From: DATBAX01 sp963762965
Lineage (GTDB): Bacteria > Acidobacteriota > Terriglobia > Terriglobales > Acidobacteriaceae
Length of the DNA stretch: 64,000 nt
NCBI GenBank assembly: GCA_963762965.1
Contig: CAVXME010000001.1
Location: 2,852,001 to 2,916,000, forward strand
Reading direction: 5' to 3'
The translations under genes were made by a program, and so were the position numbers. Numbering within the stretch: position 1 is the stretch's first letter; each line of letters begins with the position of its first letter. Shown piece after piece: positions 16,298 to 24,008 of this stretch. Under the pieces are notes generated by a model. It was given only the letters and a program-made list of their open reading frames with translations, was not told where the DNA came from and did not search any database.

Positions 16298-18955
16298 TTG
16301 GTCGGCCAAACGGTTTCGCACTACCGCATTATTGAAAAGATAGGCGGCGGCGGAATGGGTGTCGTGTATAAGGCTGAAGACACGACGCTGGGCCGCTTTG
16401 TTGCCCTGAAATTCCTTTCCGACGATCTTGCCCGGGACCGCCAGGCACTGGGCCGATTTCAAAGGGAAGCCCGCGCCGCATCTGCTCTGAACCATCCCAA
16501 TATCTGCACCATTTATGAGATAGCCGAGGACCAGGGGCAAGTTTTTATTGCCATGGAATTCCTGGAAGGGATGACTCTCAAACACAAGATTGAAAAGCGT
16601 CCCATGAAATTGCGGGACGTGCTCGAGTATGGCATTCAGATCGCCGATGCCCTTGAGGCGGCGCACCTGGCGGGGATTGTGCATCGCGACATCAAGCCCG
16701 CCAACATTTTTGTGACCCCGCGCGGCCAGGCGAAAGTCTTGGATTTTGGACTGGCCAAACTCACCAATCAGCACGCCGCAGCCGATACCGTGGGGGTGTC
16801 GGCGCAGGAGACGGTTGCGCCCCAAGAGAACCTGACCAACGCCGGCGCGGCGGTGGGGACGGTGGATTACATGTCTCCCGAGCAGGCCATGGGCGAGGAT
16901 TTGGATGCCCGCACCGATCTCTTTTCATTCGGCGTTGTTCTTTATCAGATGGCGACCGGGGTTCAGCCTTTTGCCGGCAACACTTCGGCGGCGGTTTTTA
17001 ACGCCATCCTGAACAAACCGCCGATTTCACCCATGCGCATGAATCCCGAAGTGCCGGCAGAACTCGAGCGCATCATCAACAAGGCGCTGGAAAAGAACCG
17101 GGAAATGCGCAGCCAGAGCGCCGGGGAAATTCGCTCGGATTTGAAGCGGCTCAAGCGCGATGTGGAGTCCTCGAGTTCCGCGCTGGCAGCGGGCATCAGC
17201 GGGGCCGTAGCGGTTTCGCCTGTGGTGGCAAAAGCGCCTGAACCAGGAAAATCAAGATTCACCTCGGCTGTGTTCACCGTGGCCGGACTATTAGTAGGGC
17301 TGGCAGTCGGGGCGTGGGCCGGCAGGACCTGGCTACAGAAACCTCCACCTCCGCCTCCGGTTTACCGGCAGCTTACCTTTCGGCGGGGCAGCGTACGTTC
17401 GGCGAGATTCGCGCCCGATGGGCAAACCATTCTCTATAGCGCGTCCTGGCAGGGAAATCCGGTGGAGGTTTTCACCGCGCGTCCGGAGAGCTCGGAATCG
17501 CGCGCTCTGGGGATGAATCGGACCCAGCTCATGTCGGTTTCTCAGACGGGCGAGATGGCGGTACTACTCGGAAGCCATCCCATTGGTACCTGGGTCAGTG
17601 TAGGCACACTGGCGCGGGCGCCGCTGGCGGGAGGCGCGCCGCGAGAAATTGTTGACCAGGTGCAATGGGCGGATTGGGGGCCGGACGGCAACAATGTGGC
17701 CATTGTCCGCGACGTGGGCGGACAGAATCGTTTGGAATATCCGGCGGGCAAAGTTCTGTATGAGACCGGCGGGTGGATCGGCCATATGCGGGTTTCTCCC
17801 AACGGTGATTACGTTGCGTTCCTGGATCATCCCACGCAGGGCGATGACAGTGGTTCCGTCGCTGTGGTGGATCTCTCCGGCAAGAAAACCGTGTTGTCCA
17901 CCGGGTGGTACAGCAATCAGGGGCTGGCGTGGTCGCCGGATGGCCGTGAGATTTGGTTTACCGGAAATAAATCCGGCATTGATCGTGCTTTGTATGCCGT
18001 CACGCTTTCCGGCAAGGAACGGCTTGTGGCCCGCATGCCGGGGACGCTGATGCTGCTCGATATTTGGAAAGATGGCCGGGCGCTGCTCAATCGAGCCAGT
18101 TGGCGGCGCGAGCTGACCGCCGTGTCGAGTGACGGAAAAGAACGCGACCTCACCTGGCTCGATTATTCTTATCCCGCCGATATTTCCGCGGATGGCCAAA
18201 CCCTCCTTTTCGATGAAGAAGGCGGTGGAGGCAGCCTAGCCTACGGAAAATCCGGCGGGCTCAGCTATGCGGTCTATGTGCGCAAAACCGATGGTTCTCC
18301 GGCCGTCCTGTTGGGTGAGGGAGCGGCGATTGCATTGTCTCCCGATCAGAAGTGGGTCATGGCGCAGACCCAGGATTCTCCTGCACAACTGATCCTGCTG
18401 CCGACGAAGGCAGGAGACGCAAAACCCCTGACCCATGATGCAATCAACCATGCCTGGGGACATTGGTTTCCGGATGGGAAGAGAGTTTTGTTTTCTGGAA
18501 ACGAGCCCGATCATGGCGTGCGGCTTTATGTACAGGACATCGACGGCGGCCCGCCCAAGGCGATCAGTCCCGAGGGGGTTCACGCCACTGCCTTCTTCGT
18601 TTCGCCGGATGGGCTGTCCGTGGCCGGGATTGGCCCCGATCAGTTGGGATATCTCTATCCCGTGAATGGCGGGGAATCCCATCCTATTCATGGCCTCGAA
18701 GCCGGAGAACAGCCCATTGCGTGGGCACAGGACGGGCACTCGCTTTACATTTATCGCCCAGGAGAACTTCCCGCCAAGATTTATCGGCTCGATTTGACCA
18801 CCGGCCAGAAGAGTTTTGTGAAGCAGCTTATGCCCGGCGATCCGGCTGGGGTCGAAACCATCGGGCCCATTCTGCTGACGCCGGACGCCAAGACCTGCGT
18901 CTATGGCTACCATCGCACTCTTTCGGATCTCTACCTGGTGGATGGATTGAGGTAG
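16298..18955 (+). CDS. Ser/Thr protein kinase with a WD40/PD40-like beta-propeller
   Basis: 885 residues. The kinase domain (about 8-280) has KIGGGGMGVVYKAED, VALKF, HRDIKPANIFV and DFGLAKL. A membrane helix lies at about 321-342, followed by a Pro-rich linker. The extracytoplasmic region is a TolB-like beta-propeller with repeated strands such as SARFAPDGQTILYSA, LAWSPDGREIWFTG and HWFPDGKRVLFSG. Such propellers may sense ligands or act as a docking platform. The start is TTG at 16298 with no Shine-Dalgarno sequence. It is the third of the tandem kinases but has its own promoter. Confidence 0.9.
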   Translation: MVGQTVSHYRIIEKIGGGGMGVVYKAEDTTLGRFVALKFLSDDLARDRQALGRFQREARAASALNHPNICTIYEIAEDQGQVFIAMEFLEGMTLKHKIEKRPMKLRDVLEYGIQIADALEAAHLAGIVHRDIKPANIFVTPRGQAKVLDFGLAKLTNQHAAADTVGVSAQETVAPQENLTNAGAAVGTVDYMSPEQAMGEDLDARTDLFSFGVVLYQMATGVQPFAGNTSAAVFNAILNKPPISPMRMNPEVPAELERIINKALEKNREMRSQSAGEIRSDLKRLKRDVESSSSALAAGISGAVAVSPVVAKAPEPGKSRFTSAVFTVAGLLVGLAVGAWAGRTWLQKPPPPPPVYRQLTFRRGSVRSARFAPDGQTILYSASWQGNPVEVFTARPESSESRALGMNRTQLMSVSQTGEMAVLLGSHPIGTWVSVGTLARAPLAGGAPREIVDQVQWADWGPDGNNVAIVRDVGGQNRLEYPAGKVLYETGGWIGHMRVSPNGDYVAFLDHPTQGDDSGSVAVVDLSGKKTVLSTGWYSNQGLAWSPDGREIWFTGNKSGIDRALYAVTLSGKERLVARMPGTLMLLDIWKDGRALLNRASWRRELTAVSSDGKERDLTWLDYSYPADISADGQTLLFDEEGGGGSLAYGKSGGLSYAVYVRKTDGSPAVLLGEGAAIALSPDQKWVMAQTQDSPAQLILLPTKAGDAKPLTHDAINHAWGHWFPDGKRVLFSGNEPDHGVRLYVQDIDGGPPKAISPEGVHATAFFVSPDGLSVAGIGPDQLGYLYPVNGGESHPIHGLEAGEQPIAWAQDGHSLYIYRPGELPAKIYRLDLTTGQKSFVKQLMPGDPAGVETIGPILLTPDAKTCVYGYHRTLSDLYLVDGLR

Positions 18956-18974
18956 GCTTGATATTGCGCGGCGC

Positions 18975-19056
18975 ACCGTGGAAGAGCGGCGCTTCAGTGC
19001 CGCGTGAGTGATCCTCGCTCCATAACGCGGGCCTGGAAGGCCCGCTCTCCCACGGT
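18975..19056. repeat. Palindrome-bounded two-hairpin element
   Basis: Outer inverted repeats accgtggaagagcgg (18975-18989) and ccgctctcccacggt (19042-19056) pair at 14 of 15 positions. Inside are two small hairpins: gcggcgct/agtgccgc (one mismatch) and cgggcc/ggcccg. The layout of two hairpins about 20-30 nt apart resembles the 61-nt element at 98 and 38040, but with outer arms. Confidence 0.65.
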
Positions 19057-19128
19057 GATGCATGCATCTTAGTTCCGGACAGCAACCGTGATAGTGATGG
19101 GCGCACACTTCGCTGGGAGTATCAAACC

Positions 19129-20562
19129 ATGAAAAATATCTTCTCTTGCTCGCGCGGATTATTGGTCCTCTCGTCCGCCTGGTTATTGTTGGCTGGCTTT
19201 GCCAGCGCGCAAACCTGGAATCTGGCGTGGAGCGACGAATTCAACGGCGCTCTGAATAGTCCGATCGATAGCACCAAGTGGCAATTCGACACCGGCATTC
19301 TCAATGTCAACGACGAAGTTGAATACTACTGCGCTCCCGGAAGGTCGACTTCTCCGTGCAGCGCCGGTACGCCGAATGCCTATATCGACGGCAACGGGCA
19401 TTTAGTGATTCAAGCCATTGAGATCAACTCCAGTGTCGCGCCCTATAGCGGCAGTTGGACGTCGGCGCGGTTGAACACCGCCAACAACCTGGCCAGCTTC
19501 AAGTATGGACGGATTGAATCCAGCATGCAGCTTCCGATTGGGCCAGGACTATGGCCGGCTTTCTGGGCGCTCGGTACGGACATCACCACCGTGGGCTGGC
19601 CTACTTCTGGCGAGACCGACTATATGGAGAACGTGCCTGCCTCCAGCGGACTGGGGCCGACGGAGATCAAGTCCACGATCCACGGCACGGGATATTCGGG
19701 GGCTAACGGACTGGGCCAAAGCTATACTTTTCCTGGCGGCGGGCAGGTGAATACCGCTTTTCATACGTACGGCGCGATCTGGTCGCCAAACATGATTCAG
19801 TTCTATGTGGATGCTCCCAGCAATGTTTTCTTTGTGCGCACCGCCAGCGACATTCCCGCCGGAACGCAGTGGCCGTTCAATGCGAATTTCTTTCTGCTGT
19901 TGAATCTCGCTGTCGGCGGAACGGGCAGTTGGCCCGGCCCGCCGGACGGTAGCACTCCGAACCCTGCATTGATGGTGGTTGATTATGTTCGTGCTTACAC
20001 GCCGTCTTCGGTAGCGGGGCCGACCATGAGTGGAACATCCCTTAACCTGACGGCGGGTCAACCGGGGCAGAGTACGGTCACCCTGAATTCGACCGCCGGC
20101 ACGGGACGGGTTTATTTGTCTTGTAGCACGAACGCACCAAAGGCGAGCTGCTCGATTGCGTCCACAGACTCGCTGAACCCGTATACCGTCGATTTCAGCA
20201 ACAGCGCGGCCGGAAGTGCCACGGTGAGCGTAACCACTACCGCCAATACCGCGGGATTGATAGGAGTCCAAAAATCTTTCAAAGTGGCGAGCGCTTTGGG
20301 GGGAACTCTGGTCGTCTTTGGATTGGTTCTGCTTCCGGCGGGCGCAATGCGAAAGTTGCGACGGGGAATCGCGGGAACCGGGTTGCTTTGCGTCCTGATG
20401 ATGTTTCCCAACTGCGGGGGAACTTCTGGGGGCGGCGGTGGAGGTGGCGGTGGAGGAGGCACAACTCCGGGTAGCTACAGCATTACGGTAAACGCATACA
20501 CCGTCAGCAACACCAGTGGAACCCCAGATTCGACGGGCAATATTTCGCTTAAAGTGAACTGA
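19129..20562 (+). CDS. Secreted glycoside hydrolase family 16 (laminarinase-type beta-glucanase)
   Basis: A 477-residue protein with a signal peptide (about 1-27, ending FASAQ). The GH16 catalytic domain (about 30-290) has the signature E-x-D-x-x-E in GETDYMENV: nucleophile E162, D164 and acid/base E167. Family members cleave beta-1,3 or mixed-linkage glucans. After it come a short Ig-like segment (about 300-375), a hydrophobic helix (about 385-400), basic residues, and a second hydrophobic stretch with a cysteine (PNCGG) before a run of glycines. The tail suggests membrane or cell-surface retention. The glycine run is coded by ggc/gga repeats. It is not obviously linked to neighbours. Confidence 0.88.
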   Translation: MKNIFSCSRGLLVLSSAWLLLAGFASAQTWNLAWSDEFNGALNSPIDSTKWQFDTGILNVNDEVEYYCAPGRSTSPCSAGTPNAYIDGNGHLVIQAIEINSSVAPYSGSWTSARLNTANNLASFKYGRIESSMQLPIGPGLWPAFWALGTDITTVGWPTSGETDYMENVPASSGLGPTEIKSTIHGTGYSGANGLGQSYTFPGGGQVNTAFHTYGAIWSPNMIQFYVDAPSNVFFVRTASDIPAGTQWPFNANFFLLLNLAVGGTGSWPGPPDGSTPNPALMVVDYVRAYTPSSVAGPTMSGTSLNLTAGQPGQSTVTLNSTAGTGRVYLSCSTNAPKASCSIASTDSLNPYTVDFSNSAAGSATVSVTTTANTAGLIGVQKSFKVASALGGTLVVFGLVLLPAGAMRKLRRGIAGTGLLCVLMMFPNCGGTSGGGGGGGGGGGTTPGSYSITVNAYTVSNTSGTPDSTGNISLKVN

Positions 20563-20644
20563 GTCAATTATTTAGCGAGATGGATTCGGCCAGGAAATCC
20601 AGGATTCCTGGGTTAGCGGCTCGTCTGCATGGGCATTTTCGATG

Positions 20645-20656
20645 TTGAACATTCAA
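20645..20656. promoter_or_regulatory. Candidate LysR-type operator upstream of the sulfite reductase promoter
   Basis: The palindrome TTGAA-CA-TTCAA is flanked by two direct copies of attttcgatg (about 20635-20644 and 20657-20666). It is centred about 72 nt upstream of the predicted transcript start, where LysR-family activators usually bind. The LysR gene at 24895 is the obvious candidate partner. This is an inference from position and symmetry. Confidence 0.4.
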
Positions 20657-20686
20657 ATTTTCGATGCAAAATCGCGAGAAGTAATA

Positions 20687-20715
20687 TTGACAGCCCCAGG
20701 AGCCTTCTCTAGTAT
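20687..20715 (+). promoter_or_regulatory. Promoter of the cysteine leader / sulfite reductase operon
   Basis: A consensus -35 TTGACA (20687-20692), a 17-bp spacer and -10 TAGTAT (20710-20715). The expected transcript start (20721-20723) is 2-4 nt before the leader ATG, so the leader would be essentially leaderless. Confidence 0.75.
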
Positions 20716-20724
20716 CTAACGAAC

Positions 20725-20811
20725 ATGTCAGCTTCCCGAATGATGCGCGGCCAGTTGTGTACTTGTTGTTGTATGTGTACGTCTACTGGCGCGGGAGGTC
20801 TGCTGACCTAA
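20725..20811 (+). CDS. Cysteine-rich leader peptide (attenuator uORF)
   Basis: A 28-codon ORF, ATG at 20725 to TAA at 20809-20811. Its core, CTCCCMC (codons 12-18), has five cysteines in seven positions. It sits between a strong promoter and a strong terminator that directly precedes the sulfite reductase start. Such poly-Cys runs are very unlikely by chance in a sulfur-assimilation leader. Leaderless poly-Cys short ORFs acting as cysteine-responsive attenuators are known from mycobacteria. Ribosome stalling at these codons when Cys-tRNA is scarce would favour the antiterminator described in the next entries. It is too short for ordinary gene finders. Confidence 0.82.
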   Translation: MSASRMMRGQLCTCCCMCTSTGAGGLLT

Positions 20812-20850
20812 GAATCCTCTAGAATCGGCAAAGATCAAGCCCATCGCCAG
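20746..20850 (+). promoter_or_regulatory. Alternative RNA pairings of the cysteine attenuator (segments 1-3)
   Basis: Segment 1, cgcggccag (20746-20754), pairs with segment 2, ctggcgcg (20786-20793), in 8 bp with one bulge; this hairpin encloses the Cys codons. Segment 2 (ctggcg, 20786-20791) can instead pair with cgccag (20845-20850), which is the left arm of the terminator; this would be the antiterminator. A small hairpin, aggtc/gacct (20796-20809), ends in the leader stop codon. The set is the classical 1:2, 2:3, 3:4 arrangement. Confidence 0.68.
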
Positions 20851-20884
20851 TGCAACCTACCTGGCGGTGGGCTTTTTATTTTTT
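20837..20884 (+). terminator. Attenuator terminator abutting the sulfite reductase start codon
   Basis: A 14-bp stem, aagcccatcgccag (20837-20850) with ctggcggtgggctt (20861-20874), with one G-U pair and a 10-nt loop. It is followed by a U-tract (TTTTTATTTTTT, 20873-20884). The next base is the A of the ATG at 20885. A terminator placed here can only act on its own downstream operon, so it marks conditional readthrough. Confidence 0.88.
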
Positions 20885-22585
20885 ATGACAATTCCAACTG
20901 AATCGAAGGCACAACGCGCGGAACGGCTGAAGCGAGAGCAGAACCCATGGGAGGGGCTCGAGCAGATTCGCCGCTTTGCGCGCGAAGGGTTTGACTCGAT
21001 TCCGAAGGAATGGGTCGGCACTTACATGCGGTGGTGGGGCGTTTATACCCAGGGAGATGGGCTCGGCGTTCTGGGCGGCAAGGGTGGAGAAGGCAAGGCG
21101 CTGCCGTACTTCATGGTGCGCATCCGCATCCCCGGGGGCCAGCTTCATTCTCACCAGCTGCGCAGCATTGCCGAGATTACCGAACGTTACGCGCGAGGAA
21201 CGGCCGACATCACCGTTCGGCAAAACATTCAGCTGCACTGGGTCACGATTGAAGATCTGCCTTCAATCTTAGAAGCGCTTTGGAAGGTCGGATTGAATAC
21301 CATGGGCGCCTGCGGTGACGTTACTCGCAACATCACCGGGTGCCCGGTTGCTGGCGTGGATGCTCATGAAATCTTCGACGCGTCTGGTCTTTTGCAGGAA
21401 GCGAATCGCTTGTTTGTCGGCAACAACGAATTTGTGAACCTGCCGCGTAAATTCAAGATCTGCATCAGCGGTTGCTCGGTGTGGTGCGAGTATCCGGAAA
21501 TTAACGATATTGGTCTGACGGCGATTCGCCGTAGGGTCGGTGGAACTTGGGAGACAGGCTTCTCTCTCCGCATCGGGGGAGGCCTGTCCACTGATCCTCA
21601 TCTGGCGGTTCGCTTGAATGCGTTCGTGAAGCAGCACCAGGTGCTGCCTGCGCTCAAGGGCATCGCGCAAATTTTCCGCGACAGCGACAACCTGCGCGAA
21701 AACCGCGAACGGGCGCGGCTGAAGTTTCTCTTCCTGAAACATGGCTGGACGGCGGAAAGTTTCCAGCACGAACTGGAACAGAGAATCGGATTCAAGCTCG
21801 ATCCTGCCGCCGATGAACAAGCTCCGGATGATGTTTACCGCGATCACGTTGGCGTTCACCAGCAAAAACAACCCGAACTGAACTATGTGGGCGCGGCAGT
21901 ATTGCGGGGACGGATCAGTGCCGCGCAACTGCATTCGGCGGCGGACTTGGCCGATAAGTATGCCGGTGGCGACATCCGCCTCACCAACATGCAGAACCTG
22001 GTGATTGTGAATGTGCCGAACCACAATACGCATGCGTTAGTCAACGAGTTGGCTGCGATTGGATTGCCCGTAGCTGGGTCTGCATTCTTTCGCGGCATTG
22101 TGGCTTGCAGCGGTTCGGAATACTGCAAATTGGCCATTACCGAGACCAAGAACTTTTCTCGCTGGCTGGTTGAGGAACTCGAAGAGCGACTTCCCGGCTT
22201 CGAACAACACCTGAAGCTTCATGTGACCGGATGCCCCAACAGCTGTGGCCAGCACTGGATTGCCGACCTCGGGCTCGAAGGCAAGAAAATCAAGGTCGAT
22301 GGACGCATGCAGGATGCTTATTACTTCTGCGTGGGCGGCGCGGTGGGTCTGCATCAGTCGATTGCGCGTCCGGTGGGCTATCGCTGCCTGGCGACCGACG
22401 TTCCGGATGCAATCGAACGGTTGCTTGGCCGTTACATGGACGAGCGTCTGCCGGGAGAAAACCTCCGTAAGTTTTTTGCACGGCACTCGAATGATGAGTT
22501 GCGGGAACGTCTGGCCGGCGAATTGGTAGGTGTCGTGGCACGGGATATCCCCTTGGGACGTGTGCCGCAGGGAGTGGAAGGTTAG
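20885..22585 (+). CDS. sir: Ferredoxin-type sulfite reductase (nitrite/sulfite reductase hemoprotein)
   Basis: A 566-residue siroheme/[4Fe-4S] enzyme that reduces sulfite to sulfide, using reduced ferredoxin. It has the two-fold nitrite/sulfite reductase ferredoxin-like halves. The cluster cysteines are C408-x5-C414 (CSGSEYC) and C450-x3-C454 (CPNSC); C454 should bridge to siroheme. The ATG at 20885 directly follows the U-tract. An in-frame GTG at 20867 lies inside the terminator stem and was rejected. The next three genes (siroheme synthesis and CysH) and the poly-Cys leader favour sulfite over nitrite as substrate. Confidence 0.88.
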   Translation: MTIPTESKAQRAERLKREQNPWEGLEQIRRFAREGFDSIPKEWVGTYMRWWGVYTQGDGLGVLGGKGGEGKALPYFMVRIRIPGGQLHSHQLRSIAEITERYARGTADITVRQNIQLHWVTIEDLPSILEALWKVGLNTMGACGDVTRNITGCPVAGVDAHEIFDASGLLQEANRLFVGNNEFVNLPRKFKICISGCSVWCEYPEINDIGLTAIRRRVGGTWETGFSLRIGGGLSTDPHLAVRLNAFVKQHQVLPALKGIAQIFRDSDNLRENRERARLKFLFLKHGWTAESFQHELEQRIGFKLDPAADEQAPDDVYRDHVGVHQQKQPELNYVGAAVLRGRISAAQLHSAADLADKYAGGDIRLTNMQNLVIVNVPNHNTHALVNELAAIGLPVAGSAFFRGIVACSGSEYCKLAITETKNFSRWLVEELEERLPGFEQHLKLHVTGCPNSCGQHWIADLGLEGKKIKVDGRMQDAYYFCVGGAVGLHQSIARPVGYRCLATDVPDAIERLLGRYMDERLPGENLRKFFARHSNDELRERLAGELVGVVARDIPLGRVPQGVEG

Positions 22586-22587
22586 CA

Positions 22588-23196
22588 ATGAGCCTGTTTC
22601 CCATATTTCTGAAACTCGAGGGACGCCGGTGCTTGGTGGTCGGGGCAGGGAACATCGCTGAGTCCAAGATTCGCAGCTTGATTGAAGCTGGCGCTGTCGT
22701 GCGGGTGGTCGCACTCGAAGCCCGGAATTCGATTGTGGAGCTAGCTGACGCTGGAGTGATCACTTGGGAGCAGCGAAGCTTCGAGGCCAAAGACCTCGAT
22801 GGCATGTTTCTGGTGATTGCCGCGACTTCGGTGACTTCTTTGAACCAGACGATTTTTGAAGACGCGCAAGCCCGCGGCGTATTGTGCAATGCCGTCGATG
22901 ATCCTGACCGGTGCGATTTCTACTACGGCGCAGTAGTGCGACGGGGCGACCTGCAAATCGCGATTTCGACTGCCGGACACAGTCCCGCTCTGGCGCAGCG
23001 GCTCCGGCAATTGCTCGAAGCGCAGTTCGGACCGGAGTACGGCGAGTGGCTGGAGCAATTGGGCAGCGTTCGAAAACAACTGTTCGCAACCGAGATTGAT
23101 CCCGAAGTCCGGCGAAACTTATTGCATGAAATTGCCAGCCAGCATGCGTTTGATGAAATTCACTCACTGGCCGCGAAGGGACAAGAGAGTAACTAA
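22588..23196 (+). CDS. Precorrin-2 dehydrogenase / sirohydrochlorin ferrochelatase (CysG N-terminal type)
   Basis: A 202-residue protein of the Met8p/CysG-N group, which oxidises precorrin-2 with NAD+ and inserts iron to make siroheme. The N-terminus MSLFPIFLKLEGRRCLVVG leads into the Rossmann motif VVGAGNIAESKI (about 17-28). NAVDDPDRCDFYYGAVVRRG (about 105-124) is the family signature, and a helical dimerisation region follows. It starts 2 nt after sir and ends overlapping the methyltransferase gene by 1 nt (TAATG). Together with that gene it supplies the siroheme for sulfite reductase. Confidence 0.9.
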   Translation: MSLFPIFLKLEGRRCLVVGAGNIAESKIRSLIEAGAVVRVVALEARNSIVELADAGVITWEQRSFEAKDLDGMFLVIAATSVTSLNQTIFEDAQARGVLCNAVDDPDRCDFYYGAVVRRGDLQIAISTAGHSPALAQRLRQLLEAQFGPEYGEWLEQLGSVRKQLFATEIDPEVRRNLLHEIASQHAFDEIHSLAAKGQESN

Positions 23197-24008
23197 TGAA
23201 AGGCACAGTCTATCTCGTGGGCGCAGGACCGGGCGATCCTGAATTGCTGACCCTGAAAGCGCTCCGGCTACTGAAGACCGCTGACGTCGTCCTGCATGAC
23301 GAACTGATCGGACCAGAGATTCTGGAATTCATCCCTGCCACCGCGAAGGTTCACAACGTCGGCAAGCGGAGCGGCAAGAAGAGTACCCCTCAACTGGAAA
23401 TCCAAACCCTACTGGTGCAATTCGCGCTTATGGGGCTGCAAGTGGTCCGCTTGAAGGGTGGAGATCCGTTGGTCTTCGGACGCGCCGGGGAAGAAATCGA
23501 AGCCCTGCGCAAGGCCAACATCGAATTTGAAATTGTTCCCGGCGTGACGGCCGCGCTCGGCGCGGCGGCATCGACCCAGATTCCGTTGACTCACCGGGAA
23601 CTCGCTTCGTCGTTCCTGGTGCTGACCGGCCATCGTTCGAGTACCTACGGTTCGAACAGCAACGATTCCGATTGGCCTGCGAGCATTCCGCCTAAAACCA
23701 CGATTGTGGTCTACATGCCGGGCTACGACTACGCCGGCACCGCTGCCCATCTCCAGGCAATCGGGGTGAAGGCGACTACCCCCTGCGCGATTATTTCCCG
23801 CGCCACCTTGATCGACCAGCAGATTTATCAAACAAGCTTGCAAGACCTGCCCTCCGCACCGCAACTGCCCTCCCCGACATTGCTGGTGATTGGAGAAGTG
23901 GCAGGTCTTGCCAGGAATTTTGCTCAGAAGCAGGAATCGCTCTCGCTGGTTTCGGCGATTCTCGATCTTATCCCGCACAGCCTGCAAGATCAGGAGCGAT
24001 CCGAGTGA
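23196..24008 (+). CDS. cobA: Uroporphyrinogen-III C-methyltransferase
   Basis: A 270-residue SAM-dependent methyltransferase that makes precorrin-2 from uroporphyrinogen III. It has the SUMT motifs VYLVGAGPGDPELLTLKAL (about 4-22), VVRLKGGDPLVFGRAGEE (about 84-101) and a central VVPGVTAA-like segment (EIVPGVTAALGAAAS). Here SUMT and the dehydrogenase/chelatase are separate genes, not the fused CysG of enterobacteria. It overlaps cysH by 4 nt (GTGA). Product names cobA and sumT are both in use; the operon points to siroheme, not cobalamin. Confidence 0.93.
   Translation: MKGTVYLVGAGPGDPELLTLKALRLLKTADVVLHDELIGPEILEFIPATAKVHNVGKRSGKKSTPQLEIQTLLVQFALMGLQVVRLKGGDPLVFGRAGEEIEALRKANIEFEIVPGVTAALGAAASTQIPLTHRELASSFLVLTGHRSSTYGSNSNDSDWPASIPPKTTIVVYMPGYDYAGTAAHLQAIGVKATTPCAIISRATLIDQQIYQTSLQDLPSAPQLPSPTLLVIGEVAGLARNFAQKQESLSLVSAILDLIPHSLQDQERSE

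Noticed and set aside
20867..20884. GTG start for sulfite reductase inside the terminator
   Set aside because: It lies in the terminator stem, adds only GFLFF-type residues coded by the U-tract, and the ATG at 20885 matches the family start better.
20885..22585. Assimilatory nitrite reductase (NirA) instead of sulfite reductase
   Set aside because: The two families share folds, but linked siroheme genes, cysH and the poly-Cys leader favour sulfite. No nitrate genes are nearby.
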